Below the pieces are notes generated by a model, which was given only the letters and a program-made list of their open reading frames with translations, was not told the DNA's origin and did no database searches. 18,182 bases of DNA from Erysipelotrichaceae bacterium. GTDB lineage: Bacteria; Bacillota_I; Bacilli_A; RFN20; CAG-826. Every line of letters starts with the position of its first letter. The stretch's first letter is position 1. The stretch lies in contig JAISVG010000097.1 in the NCBI GenBank assembly GCA_031271635.1, positions 1 through 18,182 of the forward strand, given 5' to 3'. The translations under genes and the position numbers were made by a program. Of the stretch, positions 7,703 through 16,290 are shown piece after piece.

Positions 7703-10237
7703 CTAATGCCAGGTGACAGTCCCATATTGATACTGAACACCACCATAAATATTCCTCGCAATCGCGGTCACATTAAAAGTCATATCACGGAACAACGCTT
7801 CATCGACTGGAATCAAGAATCCCACATGATCAAAGCTTGATCCTGAATAATGATCAATCACGACATCGAGTGACAAATCGTAGGAATTCATGAGGACATT
7901 TTCATAATAGGTATTAAAGACAAACTCATCACCATTAAGGATGAAAGAATATCGTAAAGCCGGATCACTAATTGAAGTCATACTATAAAAGATACTTTCG
8001 CAATCAATAAGTGATTGAAGTTCAAGAAAGATGTTAAGTCGATAAATTGGTCCTTCTTCGATAATATCAAGATCACCACTTGTAAAACCAAAGAAAAGCG
8101 GGGCGAAAGGTTGATTAAAAACATATTGTACAGATGTCTCAATATTTTGTCTTGAGTATGTTTCATTTTGTACAGTAATGCTTAAGTCAAAAAGCGGTCC
8201 AGTATTGATTTTACTTGTATTAAAGGGGAGCGAGAGCATATTTCCATTCATAGTACTACTCATGGAAAGAATATGTCGATCTGCTTCAGTACTCCCAAGA
8301 AGTCGTGAATAGCCATCATAAAGTACCCTATCAGCTCCTTTATCATTAATAATCGTAATCGCAAGAGCCTCGTTCGTACCTCGAGATACTGCAAGAATCT
8401 CAATTTTAGTCCAACTTAAATCCGCAAACTCAAATTCATAATAATTATAAATTGAAGTGGTGGGAATTTCGACAAGACCTGAAGTATAATCACTAATAAT
8501 CGGGGCATAAGGACGCAAGATTAGTTCATTACGAATTATTTGCCCTTGAAATGAGATGCTGTAATAAACAATAATGGTGAGATCCCATCTTTCATTTAAG
8601 AGATACTTGCCATCTTCGCTACTTAGTGGGATTGAAATAACACCATTTGAAACCGTTACGCTATCAGATAGATCAATTGGGGGCATATCACCTTCATGGC
8701 TTTCAATCCATTCGATATAAGAACCACGATTTGTTATTTCATGAGTGATTATCGGGCTATTGCCGCTTACGGGAATCATTTCATAAGTGATCCTCGTCCA
8801 GTGTAGATCAGTTCCAAGATTATTAAGTTCAATGAAAAGGGTAAAAGAACCATCCTCATTCACTCTAACTTCGCCATGTAAATAATTAATCACTGTTTTT
8901 TGATGATCAGCATTGCTATTAAGATAGATGCAATCTTCGATTATTTGTTCATGACTACTCGTATTTATCGCGTGAATGGTCGTATGATAAAATAATGAGA
9001 GATAACCAGTTATGGCCAATTGATCAAGCGTGAGATAAAGATCCCCGTCCACTATTGCGGCGCTTGCCTCTGGTACTTCAATCCCAAGCCCACTAAGATC
9101 GCTTGCAAGAATGAAGGCATAATGGTAATAGACATATGTATCAACCGTTAAAGAGTAATGGTTTATTACGAAGCGAAAGCCACCGAAGTATTCTTCATCA
9201 AGCATGGTCAAGGAAATATCAGTCCATGTCTCATCGAGGATTTCAAAATAGAAAGAAACAGTACCACGGGGATCGTCTGGATCAATAGAATTACTAACAT
9301 CAACGACGATATCACCTCTTGTATATTCGCCAACAATTACCGGTTCAAACAAACTAACATCAACAATAATTGCCGGACGGACGCAAACGACCTGAGAATA
9401 AGGGGGGATCGGTAAAAACTCGCCATTATCAGCATTTAAGCACGCTACTTGAGAAGAGGAAGCCCCACTTCTAGTATAATAAATGCTCGTATTATTCATT
9501 GATAAGGAACAGCCCATTGCACGAGCGTAGTCGCTTGTCACGGCCGTTCTTGCAGCATCAATGCTCGTACTAGAGCTAAAACCAAATTCCGGATTCATAT
9601 ATTCAGATGCTGAGGGGAGATAAACCCAGTCATTACTACCAGATGTCCACCGGCCACTAAACATATCACCAGCATGTTCTTGATAGAAAATGAAGCCTCG
9701 CTCCTCTTCTGTGAATGTTCCATAAAACCAGTCGTTATTAAGATAAGAACGAAGGGTAGAATATATCCATTCGGGATTTAAACTCTCACTAAACATTCGT
9801 GGTTCAAGAAGGATATCGCTTAATACCACACCGCGATCAGCATCAAGGACGCGCCACTTAATGGGTTCAACTTTAAAGTAATAAGTGTCACCTTCAACAA
9901 TCGCGGCACCACTATCAAAGAAAGGGGCTCCTGAGGTAGGATCTGGGGCAGCAACAACCCGAGCATATTCTTCACCTTCATATTCAATATAACCGCGAGT
10001 ATTGGTAGTCGTAATTAAATCAAGCTGTGGAATGAGCCACGTACAGTCTTCGCTCACTACCGTTTGGGGAAATGAACCCATTGTGAGAAGACCACTCTCA
10101 GAATCGTATCGACCTCTAGTTTCTTTTGGACCAGGATCTAATTCAGGATTACGTCTAAGAAAGACAACGGCAGTAACAGCGAGGCAACTAAGAAATGCGA
10201 GGCTTGAGGCCATAATCGTCATGACATTTTTCTTCAT
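7703..10237 (-). CDS. Surface protein, DUF6273-like domain plus beta-sandwich repeats (array gene 2)
   Basis: 844 residues; paralogue of the flanking genes. The start at 10237 has AAAGGAGA four bases upstream. An N-terminal hydrophobic segment (about 6-27) is followed by Arg-Arg and a short variable linker (28-48). The DUF6273-like domain spans about 49-292: LTMGSFPQT (51-59), YYFKVEPIKWRV (119-130), TLRSYLNNDW (161-170), SDYARAMGC (235-243), YYTRSGAS (253-260) and CVRPAIIVD (285-293). Four beta-sandwich repeats follow; their signature segments include FEILDETWT and the degenerate FEFADLSWT. It ends in a Val-Thr-Trp-His. Trp is TGG throughout. No lipobox with a suitable spacer is seen, so it is more likely a membrane-anchored or signal-cleaved surface protein than a lipoprotein. 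Function unknown. Confidence 0.85.
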   Translation of the reverse strand: MKKNVMTIMASSLAFLSCLAVTAVVFLRRNPELDPGPKETRGRYDSESGLLTMGSFPQTVVSEDCTWLIPQLDLITTTNTRGYIEYEGEEYARVVAAPDPTSGAPFFDSGAAIVEGDTYYFKVEPIKWRVLDADRGVVLSDILLEPRMFSESLNPEWIYSTLRSYLNNDWFYGTFTEEERGFIFYQEHAGDMFSGRWTSGSNDWVYLPSASEYMNPEFGFSSSTSIDAARTAVTSDYARAMGCSLSMNNTSIYYTRSGASSSQVACLNADNGEFLPIPPYSQVVCVRPAIIVDVSLFEPVIVGEYTRGDIVVDVSNSIDPDDPRGTVSFYFEILDETWTDISLTMLDEEYFGGFRFVINHYSLTVDTYVYYHYAFILASDLSGLGIEVPEASAAIVDGDLYLTLDQLAITGYLSLFYHTTIHAINTSSHEQIIEDCIYLNSNADHQKTVINYLHGEVRVNEDGSFTLFIELNNLGTDLHWTRITYEMIPVSGNSPIITHEITNRGSYIEWIESHEGDMPPIDLSDSVTVSNGVISIPLSSEDGKYLLNERWDLTIIVYYSISFQGQIIRNELILRPYAPIISDYTSGLVEIPTTSIYNYYEFEFADLSWTKIEILAVSRGTNEALAITIINDKGADRVLYDGYSRLLGSTEADRHILSMSSTMNGNMLSLPFNTSKINTGPLFDLSITVQNETYSRQNIETSVQYVFNQPFAPLFFGFTSGDLDIIEEGPIYRLNIFLELQSLIDCESIFYSMTSISDPALRYSFILNGDEFVFNTYYENVLMNSYDLSLDVVIDHYSGSSFDHVGFLIPVDEALFRDMTFNVTAIARNIYGGVQYQYGTVTWH
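9849..9901 (-). repeat. 53-nt tract identical to 12823-12875
   Basis: This stretch, inside the conserved FKVEPIKWR region of array gene 2, is identical base for base to array gene 3, including synonymous positions. Array gene 1 differs at several positions in the same place. This suggests recent gene conversion or recent duplication between genes 2 and 3. Confidence 0.8.
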
Positions 10238-10256
10238 GAAATCTCCTTTAAGTGCT

Positions 10257-10276
10257 CTTACCTTAAAAAGCGCAAG
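10257..10276 (-). promoter_or_regulatory. 5'-terminal mRNA hairpin, array gene 2
   Basis: CTTGC (10272-10276) pairs with GTAAG (10257-10261); one G-U pair replaces the G-C of the other copies, so the stem is kept. The predicted transcription start is about 10278, at the foot of the stem. Confidence 0.6.
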
Positions 10277-10284
10277 ATGTTTAA

Positions 10285-10313
10285 ACTATAAATACATTCA
10301 TTTCCTTTGTCAA
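10285..10313 (-). promoter_or_regulatory. Promoter of array gene 2
   Basis: TTGACA (10308-10313), 17-bp spacer, TATAGT (10285-10290). An A-run upstream of the -35 may serve as an UP element. The spacer and -10 match the gene 3 promoter closely. Confidence 0.85.
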
Positions 10314-10358
10314 TGGTTTTTTTTGAGTTTTTTTTCGGCAAAAGAGCCATATGTGCCC

Positions 10359-10420
10359 ACTAATTGGTATTTTTTAATGATAGAAAAAAAACAAGAAAAA
10401 ATTGCATGAAAAAAAGAATG
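10359..10420. repeat. Conserved upstream box, copy 2, in the gene 2/gene 3 spacer
   Basis: Counterpart of 7425-7482 and 13333-13392, containing TAATTGGTATTTTTTAATGA and GAAAAAATTGCATGAAAAA on the plus strand. The rest of the spacer (10421-10610) aligns loosely with the other spacers and holds no convincing gene. Confidence 0.5.
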
Positions 10421-10610
10421 AATCGCGATTGATGTCGTTTTCTGAGCCCAAAAAATCCTGCGAATGTAGCTTCTATACGCCAAATAAAAGCTTTCAAATG
10501 GCCTTCGATTTAAAGACAGATTCGTCAAATAGTTTACTTTGTTCGACACATTTGTGATTAAAATATCATCACTTACAAGAACAAAATATTGATTTAAATC
10601 TCCTAATAAA

Positions 10611-10647
10611 TAAAAAACTGCCAAGCGATTACGTCTTGACAGTTTTT
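10611..10647 (-). terminator. Intrinsic terminator of array gene 3
   Basis: On the minus strand AAAAACTGTCAAG (10635-10647) pairs with CTTGGCAGTTTTT (10613-10625) with a 9-base loop and terminal T-run. It lies about 20 bp after the stop at 10668. Confidence 0.85.
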
Positions 10648-10667
10648 ATCAAAATGATTGTCTTAAA

Positions 10668-13211
10668 TTAATGCCACGTTACCGTCGAATATTTGTACTG
10701 AGCACCCCCAAAATAACTCTTCACTACAGCAGTAACATTAAAAGTCTTCTCTTGAAATAACGCTGCATCAACCAGTACCAAGAAACTCAAATACGATATC
10801 TCTGTTGATACTGGAGAATAGAACATGTTATTATCGGAATCAGTACTTAAATCAAGACTCTCAATTAAGATATTATTATAGTATGTATTAAAGACCATAA
10901 TCCCAGTTTCAAAAATTAGTGCATATCGTAGCGCTGGATCATCAACTGATGTCATCGTATAAAGAAGACCTGAAATATTGCCATAACGGGAAATCTCAAA
11001 GAAAATATCAAGTCGCATCCCAAGCGCACTGGGGACAAGATTCATATCACCGCTTGCATAATCATAGAAAAGGGATGCTGAGGCTTGGTTATACACATAT
11101 TGAAGCGAAGTCTCAATTACTTGTGTCATATAATTAGCGTTCTTCGCAGTAATTGTTAAATCAAAGATGGGACCAGTATTCACCGGACTAGTTTCGAATT
11201 TTAATGTTAACTGATTGCCACTGGTTCCTGCAATCATAGAAGCAATATGTTGGTCTGGTTCATCTGTTCCAAGAAGGCGTGATTCAATACGATAAAAGAC
11301 TCGATCAGCGGCTGGATCATTTTCTACTGTAATGATAAAAGCTTCGTTCGTGCCGCGAGACACTGCGATCATCTCGATGGTAGTCCAAGTAAGATCACCA
11401 AATGTAAAACCGTAGTAATTATAGATAGAAGTTGTCGAAATCTCAACCACACCAGAAGTATAATCAGTAATAATTGGAGCATAAGACCGCAAGATTAGTT
11501 CATTACGAATCAGTTGTGGGAATCCTGTATTTCCATCAACACTAATTATAAGATCCCATCGGTTATTTAGCGGGTATTTTTCATTATTAGCATCCATCAT
11601 TAACGTAATAGTACTTCCAGAAAGATGCACACGACTTGAATGATCAAGGCTCGGCATTCCGTTCTCATATGACTCCACCCAACCAACACTACCATTACTA
11701 TTGGTAATGCTGTGAAGAATATAGGGACTACTCCCGTCAATGGGAATCATTTCAAAACTGATTCTGGTCCAATGTTGGGTAAGTAAAGCTTCATTAATTT
11801 CAAAAAAGAAGGTGAAACAATCATTTTCATCAACACTAACTTCGCCGTGAAGGTAGTTTATGATCATTTTTTGCCAATCAGCATTACAACTTAAATAAAT
11901 ATAGTCATCAATTATTTGGATGCGGTTTTTGACATTGGTAGCCTCAATGGCAGTATAGATGAGATTTGATTCACGTCCCCTCATCCCTAAGTCAGAAAAA
12001 GTAAGATAAAGATCATTTTCGACTAGTGATATACTGAACATATCAGTTGGCATATCAAGTTCCACAGCGGAAATGAATTCCCCCAAATTATATAAATACA
12101 CATCTAATGACAAAGGGTTATTACTAATTATAAATCGATATCCGTATTGGTATGACTCATCTAGCATATCATAAGTAATGGTCGTCCAAGTCTCATCTAG
12201 TATTTCAAAATAGAATGAGACGGAGCCTCTTGGATTATTTAGATCTAGTGAGCCAGTAACATCAACGACGACTTCGCCTCTTGTATATTCACCAATAATA
12301 TTAACGTTCCCAAAAGCATACGGGTCAAGATTTAGTGCCGGGCGAACGCCGATACTTGGATTATTAGCTGCGGCATAATTAATCTGCCCATCTTCACCAC
12401 TCCAACACACCATTTGACCCCCAGTAGCGGCACTTCTACTATGGTAAATGCCACAATTTGACATAAAGAAAAAGCAACCAGTTGCCCGAGCGTAGTCAGT
12501 AGCAACACTCCTTCTTGCATCATCAAAGCCAAGATCATTTTCAAAACCAAGATGAGGATCCATATATTCGACCCCAGAAGGAAGATAAACATAATCAAGG
12601 GTACTATTAACATATGCGCCACTAAAACTACTATCACCAAGATGTTCTGAATAAAGAATCAAATCCTTTTCATCTTGCGTAAAACTATTACTAAGCCACT
12701 GATCATTAAGATAAAAGCGGAGTGATGAGTATTGCCAGTCGGTGCTATATTTCATGTATTCACTAAACTCCTTAGCTTCAAGAATTTTATCACTAAGCAC
12801 CATGCCACGATCTTCATCAAGAACGCGCCACTTAATGGGTTCAACTTTAAAGTAATAAGTGTCACCTTCAACAATTGGGGCACCACTATCAAAGTAACCA
12901 GCGGGTGAATAAGGATCAGGATGGGCGACAACACGTGCGTATTCCTCGCCATCATATTCGATATATCCTCTTGTATTGGTGGTTTGAATGGCATCAAGCC
13001 GGGGAATAAGCCACGTACAGTCTTCACTTACTACCGTTTGGGGAAATGATCCCATCAAGAGAAGTCCCTCTTCATCGATACCAAGTCCTGAAACTTCTGT
13101 TGTTTTTGAATTCTGATCAAAATCGCGTTCAAGAAATACAACAGTGATAACAGCAAGACAACTAAGAAATGCAAGGCCAGAAGCCATAATCGTCATGATA
13201 TTTTTCTTCAT
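10668..13211 (-). CDS. Surface protein, DUF6273-like domain plus beta-sandwich repeats (array gene 3)
   Basis: 847 residues; paralogue of array genes 1 and 2, closest to gene 2. AAAGGAGA lies four bases before the ATG at 13211. An N-terminal hydrophobic segment (about 6-27) is followed by a linker (EVSGLGIDEE) that resembles gene 1, then a block (GSFPQTVVSEDCTWLIP) that resembles gene 2, then AHPDPYSP that again resembles gene 1. The DUF6273-like domain (about 49-300) has YYFKVEPIKWRV, SLRFYLNDQW, TDYARATGC, YHSRSAA and VRPALNLD. Beta-sandwich repeats follow with FEILDETWT and FTFGDLTWT signature segments. It ends in a Val-Thr-Trp-His like gene 2. It is a separate transcription unit with its own promoter, 5' hairpin and terminator. 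The mosaic resemblance is what makes it distinct; biochemical function is unknown. Confidence 0.85.
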   Translation of the reverse strand: MKKNIMTIMASGLAFLSCLAVITVVFLERDFDQNSKTTEVSGLGIDEEGLLLMGSFPQTVVSEDCTWLIPRLDAIQTTNTRGYIEYDGEEYARVVAHPDPYSPAGYFDSGAPIVEGDTYYFKVEPIKWRVLDEDRGMVLSDKILEAKEFSEYMKYSTDWQYSSLRFYLNDQWLSNSFTQDEKDLILYSEHLGDSSFSGAYVNSTLDYVYLPSGVEYMDPHLGFENDLGFDDARRSVATDYARATGCFFFMSNCGIYHSRSAATGGQMVCWSGEDGQINYAAANNPSIGVRPALNLDPYAFGNVNIIGEYTRGEVVVDVTGSLDLNNPRGSVSFYFEILDETWTTITYDMLDESYQYGYRFIISNNPLSLDVYLYNLGEFISAVELDMPTDMFSISLVENDLYLTFSDLGMRGRESNLIYTAIEATNVKNRIQIIDDYIYLSCNADWQKMIINYLHGEVSVDENDCFTFFFEINEALLTQHWTRISFEMIPIDGSSPYILHSITNSNGSVGWVESYENGMPSLDHSSRVHLSGSTITLMMDANNEKYPLNNRWDLIISVDGNTGFPQLIRNELILRSYAPIITDYTSGVVEISTTSIYNYYGFTFGDLTWTTIEMIAVSRGTNEAFIITVENDPAADRVFYRIESRLLGTDEPDQHIASMIAGTSGNQLTLKFETSPVNTGPIFDLTITAKNANYMTQVIETSLQYVYNQASASLFYDYASGDMNLVPSALGMRLDIFFEISRYGNISGLLYTMTSVDDPALRYALIFETGIMVFNTYYNNILIESLDLSTDSDNNMFYSPVSTEISYLSFLVLVDAALFQEKTFNVTAVVKSYFGGAQYKYSTVTWH

Positions 13212-13230
13212 GAAATCTCCTTTGAGGGTT

Positions 13231-13250
13231 CTTGCCTTTAAAAATGCAAG
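13231..13250 (-). promoter_or_regulatory. 5'-terminal mRNA hairpin, array gene 3
   Basis: CTTGC (13246-13250) pairs with GCAAG (13231-13235) around a 10-base AT-rich loop. The start predicted from the -10 box is about 13252, at the stem foot. The ribosome site follows within about 10 bases. Confidence 0.6.
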
Positions 13251-13258
13251 ATGTTTAA

Positions 13259-13287
13259 ACTATAAATCGATTCATTTCTTTTGTCAA
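13259..13287 (-). promoter_or_regulatory. Promoter of array gene 3
   Basis: TTGACA (13282-13287), 17-bp spacer, TATAGT (13259-13264). Sequence between the boxes is nearly the same as in the gene 2 promoter. Confidence 0.85.
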
Positions 13288-13332
13288 TGGTCTTTCTTAT
13301 GTTCTTTCTGAGTCTAGTGGCAATATTATCCC

Positions 13333-13392
13333 ATCAATTGGTACTTTTTTAGTGATAAAAAAATCATAAAAGAATTACATAAAAAAAGAAAG
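13333..13392. repeat. Conserved upstream box, copy 3
   Basis: Counterpart of 7425-7482 and 10359-10420, with CAATTGGTACTTTTTTAGTG on the plus strand, beginning 46 bp upstream of the gene 3 -35 box. Confidence 0.5.
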
Positions 13393-13927
13393 AAGGTAAA
13401 ATTTGGGCTTTCTTAATCATTAGAAGTTTTATGAAATGGAAGCAATCAAATATGGGACTCACTCTCAAAAGTGAACCAACGGAATCGTTCAATTTTTAAG
13501 ACATAATAATAAGTAATATCTTCGTTTCTTGAAGAACAAAATAGTGATTTCGGTGTCTAAATTAAGAAGAGAAACGTGATAAATATTTTTTTCTATCATG
13601 CTGCCACAAGGAAAAAGAGATTATTCATTTAGAGTTAACCAAGCATTTCCAACTAAACCTTCTTCAAAGACAGATATTAATTAAAACCATCTTTTTTTCT
13701 CTCATTAAGATGATAGACACAATGATGCTTTTATCATGTCAAAACAAGTCTCTCAATGACCTATAAACGAAATTGATACTAGAACTAATGAGGAAGGTAG
13801 AGAAAAGCATTACACTATTAAATATTCATGAGGAGTGTCTTTAATTGGTGAACGCTATAGATTCATCTGCCATCACTAAAAAAATATTATCATCAATTTC
13901 GAATTCTATTTGCAAATAAATTCCTTT
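13393..13927. other. Gene-poor stretch with short coding-like remnants
   Basis: There is no full gene here. Up to about 13560 the DNA still loosely matches the other array spacers. On the minus strand two short open runs look protein-like: 13621-13680 (ISVFEEGLVGNAWLTLNE then stop) and 13841-13915, which begins TTG after AAGGAA and reads LQIEFEIDDNIFLV before a further ten residues and a stop. Neither has both a good start and adequate length. They may be debris of a lost gene downstream of the PPC gene, or chance. I see no clear terminator for the PPC gene. Confidence 0.35.
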
Positions 13928-16273
13928 TTAGTTAACCACAAACTTGAAATTATCAAGACAAACTCGACCACGATTATTGTCATTATTTACCAAATTAGTA
14001 CTGATGAAAATTCTGACTCCAGAAACAGGCGTTGAGAAAACATAGTCATATGTTTCCATTTGTTCCTTAAGATTCATGGTTTTAGCATCAAAGGTTTCGG
14101 CTACTCTCCAAATATTGGAGGTTGCATCAAAATACTCAAGGTTGATGCTGGTTTCCACGGTTGTTAGGCCTTCGCTACGACTCCAAACTCCCATATCGAA
14201 TTCAACGAAGGTAAGATCGCTTTCAAAATTAAAAGTAAGGAATGCTTCGGTAACATTGGCTTTTTTAGCTGATAATGTTAGATAATCATCAATTAAGCCA
14301 ACACGACTACCATCAATTGAACATACAAAATTGGTACCATTTTGATAAACACGATCATAGAATGTTCCTGAGTACCTGTCAACCACTAAACCAAGGAGAT
14401 GTTTACTAATTGTTCTTAACTCACCAGGATATTGACTTAAGGCGCGAACGATAACTCCACACCGATCAATACCGGGAGTTAAATGCTCATAAACTCTTAG
14501 ATAAACAGTTTCGTCACGGTTAAGGCGATAGTCAATCTGAAAATTATTTATTGTCCCACTATTATCATCACTTGCAAGAAGATGATCAGTATAAGGATAG
14601 ATAACTACTTGACGATGTAACGAACCGCGAACATCACTGGTTCCAGTTGAATAAAAACGATACTCGCCATTTTCTGGAGCGGTAAACCGGTAGTAATGAT
14701 ATTCACCATTTCCTAGTAACGGTTGGGTATCCTCATCATCAAGATAAATATCTTGAGGTGTTGAAGTATTAACATAATTAAGTGGTAAAAGATTGCGGTT
14801 TAAAGCCGGTGTTAAGTCACCAGAACCGGTTAATCCATAAATATAACCAGTGAAAATATTAGCAGAATCCATATAATTAATGGTATCAACTTTATAAATA
14901 TGACTGGACATATTCTTTCTTGTTGTGACATGCGGGATATAATCGATATAGTAGTCAAAATGAGTATGTATTCCTAAAAATGTCATATTATCAGCACGTA
15001 TCTTGTAGGTCAAGGGAATTCTTACCGCTTCATACTGATTGTATTCATTAAGATCTGGATCACAATCAAGCGCGCTTGCAATCGCGGCACAATACTCCTT
15101 TGCATCTAAGACTTTAACAATTTCATTAGTAAAGTCAGGCGCAAAAATATCTTCAAGAATCATGCTGACGATATCAAGTAAGAGAAGGGCTCCGGAAATT
15201 ACAAGAGTAACCGGGTTAGAGATGCTAAGAACAGTAAGAACGATATCAATAGTAATTATCACTACATCAGTTGCAGTTGTCACGTATGTGTACTCTAACT
15301 CAATATTTTCGGCTTTAATTCTTTCATTTTGGAGTAATTGATAATCATTCTCTAACAAATCATATAGCTGGATAAAGAAATTATATAACTGGGTTCGCAT
15401 TTCAATATCCCAAAGATATAAGACAGTATGTTCAATTTCACTCGCGTTTTTAATTCTTGGATCACTGAGCATACGATTAAATTCAAAGCCGCTTACAGTT
15501 TTACCATCTCTATTAAATTTCATGAGTGAATTCTCAACAAAAGTGTCGTTTGTTTCCATTCCAGGAGGAATACTGGCGGGATCAAAATCAGAAACCCAAA
15601 GAGCTGCTTTGGCGCCTTTGTTATAACGTAAGTCACTAATCTTTTCACTTTTGGTATGAAGATATCTAACTGAACCACTTAGTGTGTACTCAGCACCTTC
15701 TCTCCCCCAACCATTTTTTGAGACAACTCGAGCGTGATAATAACCAGCACCCAATTCAAAAGAAAGATATTCGTCAGAGGCATAATTTTTCCTTGATGCT
15801 ATGATATAGGTAGTAATCTCCTCCTTTGTTGATCCAGACTGTGTCGCCTGCATATTTTGGGCTCTATATAATTCAAGATCATAGTCTAGGTCACTAGGTA
15901 TATCAGTGAGCGATAAAGTGATCTGGGCTCTTCCATATGCGGGAAAAAGATACCAATCATTATCACACTATATACCAAAAAATGAATCAAGAGTTGCTCT
16001 AACTGTAAAGGAGTAGTTAACAGTTGATAACGGAATACTATCAATGTCTTTGATTTTTGTTGCAATAGATGGTGAATCATTTGACTCATACTGGTCAGCT
16101 CCAGTAGTTGTTCCAGTTGGAGTAATTGGAACATTAGCATTCTTTCGTTCAAACTCGACTTCCTGAAACGTTTCAATATCATCTACTTCATCTACAGCCT
16201 CTCCTCGAACACTAGAATTAGTCGAAATCAGCGAAAAACAGGAGACAAGCATCGTAAAAAGAATCTTTTTCAT
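13928..16273 (-). pseudogene. Secreted PPC-domain protein split by one in-frame TAG
   Basis: The frame from ATG 16273 (GGGGAGG six bases upstream) to TAA at 13928 is open for 781 codons except for a single TAG at 15968-15970 (codon 102). No frameshift is needed. Residues 1-25 are a signal peptide. The TAG sits inside a PPC-like domain (about 62-201): before it come DQYESNDSPSIAT and a strand ending SFFGI; after it come NDWYLF, ITLSL, DYDLELY and a GAGYYHARV strand. Continuity across the stop shows this was one gene. Residues about 290-376 hold a helical region ending in a hydrophobic hairpin. A second PPC-like domain lies at about 519-609 (YYRFTAPENGEYRF, SDDNSG, then YLRV). A C-terminal beta-sandwich lies at 635-781, ending LDNFKF. 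It follows the lipoprotein gene by 17 bp in one operon. TAG may be a recent nonsense mutation, a suppressed stop or a sequence error. If translation stops, a 101-residue secreted stub results. Confidence 0.8.
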
Positions 16274-16290
16274 TTATAACCTCCCCGTTA

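Larger units (their letters stand above)
4714..13560 (-). repeat. Tandem array of three paralogous transcription units
   Basis: Each unit is a conserved upstream box, a TTGACA promoter, a 5' hairpin, a gene of about 840 codons and a hairpin terminator. Start-to-start distances are 2974 bp (13211 to 10237) and 2937 bp (10237 to 7300). Homology extends into the noncoding parts, so whole units were duplicated. A fourth gene lies beyond a 4-kb interruption. Confidence 0.85.

Noticed and set aside
10002..10409. 135-codon plus-strand frame opposite the start of array gene 2
   Set aside because: It is antisense to the conserved coding region, promoter and hairpin, and no ribosome site supports it.
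10310..10624. 104-codon minus-strand frame between array genes 2 and 3
   Set aside because: It begins with TTG inside the terminator stem of gene 3, runs through the conserved spacer and the gene 2 promoter, has no ribosome site, and the equivalent spacers do not keep the frame.
4787..13211. Diversity-generating retroelement targets (C-type-lectin-like domain)
   Set aside because: No reverse transcriptase, template repeat or adenine-specific variation is visible, and the DUF6273-like domain is N-terminal rather than C-terminal.
15039..15341. 100-codon plus-strand frame inside the PPC gene
   Set aside because: It is an antisense shadow; the opposite strand has family-consistent protein sequence.
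15886..16182. 98-codon minus-strand frame spanning the TAG in the PPC gene
   Set aside because: It is an overlapping frame with a Leu/Gln-rich shadow composition; the same-frame continuation across TAG preserves the PPC domain.
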